From CAZYWA01 sp964650975 [NCBI: uncultured bacterium] (GTDB taxonomy: Bacteria > JADJOY01): a stretch of DNA of 24,993 nucleotides. Below are positions 24,400 to 24,993 of the stretch, piece by piece. Each line of letters begins with the position of its first letter. Position 1 is the stretch's first letter. The notes beneath the pieces are model-generated. The model was not told where the DNA came from. It did not search any database and was given only the letters and a program-made list of their open reading frames with translations. The position numbers and the translations under genes were made by a program. The stretch is from positions 1 to 24,993 of the forward strand of contig CAZYWA010000013.1 of NCBI GenBank assembly GCA_964650975.1, given 5' to 3'.

Positions 24400-24433
24400 A
24401 ACGGCCCGCGGGAGGAATCCCGCGGGCCGTTTT
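24400..24433 (+). terminator. Rho-independent terminator after cysC
   Basis: A perfect 14-bp stem, 24400-24413 with 24418-24431, closes a GGAA loop and is followed by a run of T at 24430-24433, 34 bp after the APS kinase stop. On the minus strand the T run is weak, so it primarily ends the plus-strand transcript, though the convergent toxin gene also ends nearby. Confidence 0.87.
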
Positions 24434-24442
24434 GCGTCCGTG

Positions 24443-24835
24443 TCAGAGCGCTCGGATGATCTCGACGCGATAGGACGCGATCTGGCGGTCGGCGGTCAGG
24501 AACGGCAAGGTTTCGGTCTGCGCTTGCGCGATCAGCAGCCGGTCGAAAGGGTCGCGGTGATGGTGTGGGAGCGACCCCACCCGCAGCGCGTGGCCGATCT
24601 CCACAGGCAACGGGTCCACGCGCGTCCGAGCCATCCACTTGGGAACGAACGTCTCCGGTGGCTCGTCGAGCGTCAGCTTGCCGATCGAGTGCTTGATCGC
24701 GATCTCGAGCGCGCTGACCGCGGAGAGGAGCACCTGATTCTCCCGGCCGGCGATCATCGTCCGCGCTTCGGCGCGAAGCCGGTCCGGGGTCGCGATCCAC
24801 CAGAGCCAGACCTGCGTGTCGAGCAGCAGCCTCAT
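24443..24835 (-). CDS. vapC: PIN-domain toxin, VapC family
   Basis: A 130-residue PIN-domain ribonuclease of a type II toxin-antitoxin module; VapC toxins cleave tRNA or rRNA. The acidic site residues are D6 (LLLDTQVW), E44 (SALEIAIKH), D95 or D98 (HRDPFDRLL) and D116 (TADRQ), all at family spacing. The ATG at 24835 overlaps the antitoxin stop (ATGA), so the two are translationally coupled. The toxin is complete. It is convergent with cysC and separated from it by the terminator. The gene name is by family; the target RNA is unknown. Confidence 0.93.
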   Translation of the reverse strand: MRLLLDTQVWLWWIATPDRLRAEARTMIAGRENQVLLSAVSALEIAIKHSIGKLTLDEPPETFVPKWMARTRVDPLPVEIGHALRVGSLPHHHRDPFDRLLIAQAQTETLPFLTADRQIASYRVEIIRAL

Positions 24836-24993
24836 GCTTCCCAGTCGCGCAGCATGTCGTCGGGCAGCGGCGCGTCGAAGTCGTCGGCGATCTCGATCAG
24901 GCCGGCTCCCAGCCCGGGCTTTCGATCCTTGGGCACGCTCTCGAAGGGCACCAGACGTGCCACCGGCTTGCCGGCCTTGGCGATCACGATCTC
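24832..24993 (-). CDS. Phd/YefM-type antitoxin, C-terminal part (runs off window)
   Basis: The complement from the window edge reads 53 codons to a TGA that overlaps the toxin ATG. The segment IVIAKAGKPVARLVP is the typical C-terminal half of the Phd/YefM DNA-binding fold, and IADDFDAPLPDDMLRDWE is the toxin-binding tail. The start lies beyond the window. It would neutralise the PIN toxin and autoregulate the pair. Confidence 0.87.
   Translation of the reverse strand, partial: EIVIAKAGKPVARLVPFESVPKDRKPGLGAGLIEIADDFDAPLPDDMLRDWEA

Noticed and set aside
1-24993. tRNA, rRNA, CRISPR array, integrase or full insertion sequence
   Set aside because: I looked for cloverleaf stems with CCA-type ends, rRNA blocks, regularly spaced repeats and DDE or tyrosine recombinase motifs and found none. 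The only repeats are the short palindromic elements listed.

Overview
The window is a GC-rich (roughly 70% by eye), densely packed bacterial chromosome segment. It has no rRNA, tRNA, CRISPR array or recognisable transposase. Secreted subtilase with a thrombospondin type-3 tail, a choice-of-anchor/beta-helix remnant, many GTG starts and frequent short overlaps suggest an uncultured, probably soil or sediment, lineage. Myxococcota, Binatota or Eisenbacteria-like are possible guesses, but no marker gene fixes the taxon.

Positions 1-10857 are mostly sugar, glycan and lipid surface chemistry. They hold a partial membrane protein, a GT2 glycosyltransferase, a Gfo/Idh/MocA dehydrogenase paired with a DegT/DnrJ aminotransferase, an NAD-dependent sugar epimerase, a polysaccharide deacetylase, a UbiA-type prenyltransferase, a CDP-tyvelose-epimerase-like enzyme whose catalytic Tyr position is His, and a translationally coupled B12-binding radical SAM protein plus GT2 pair. 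Genes alternate strands. Two convergent pairs overlap by 11-14 bp. A broken beta-helix protein gene lies at 6813-7146, and a MITE-like inverted repeat lies at 3773-3990.

Positions 10858-15746 encode exported proteins: an EF-hand protein, a subtilisin-like protease with a calcium-binding tail, and a GH36 alpha-galactosidase-like enzyme split by a one-base frameshift near 13851. The 10858-11199 spacer carries hairpins related to the repeat at 3773-3990.

Positions 15765-18711 encode a threonine-aldolase-like PLP enzyme followed by three membrane or unknown proteins.

Positions 18747-23521 form the clearest metabolic unit: aldehyde dehydrogenase, glutamine-synthetase-like ligase, iron-dependent alcohol dehydrogenase and class I gamma-glutamyl hydrolase. 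The set fits degradation of an amino alcohol through gamma-glutamylated intermediates. It differs from the Puu putrescine pathway because an alcohol dehydrogenase is present and no amine oxidase is. The window ends with an APS kinase gene, a strong terminator, and a VapC-type toxin with the end of its Phd/YefM-type antitoxin.
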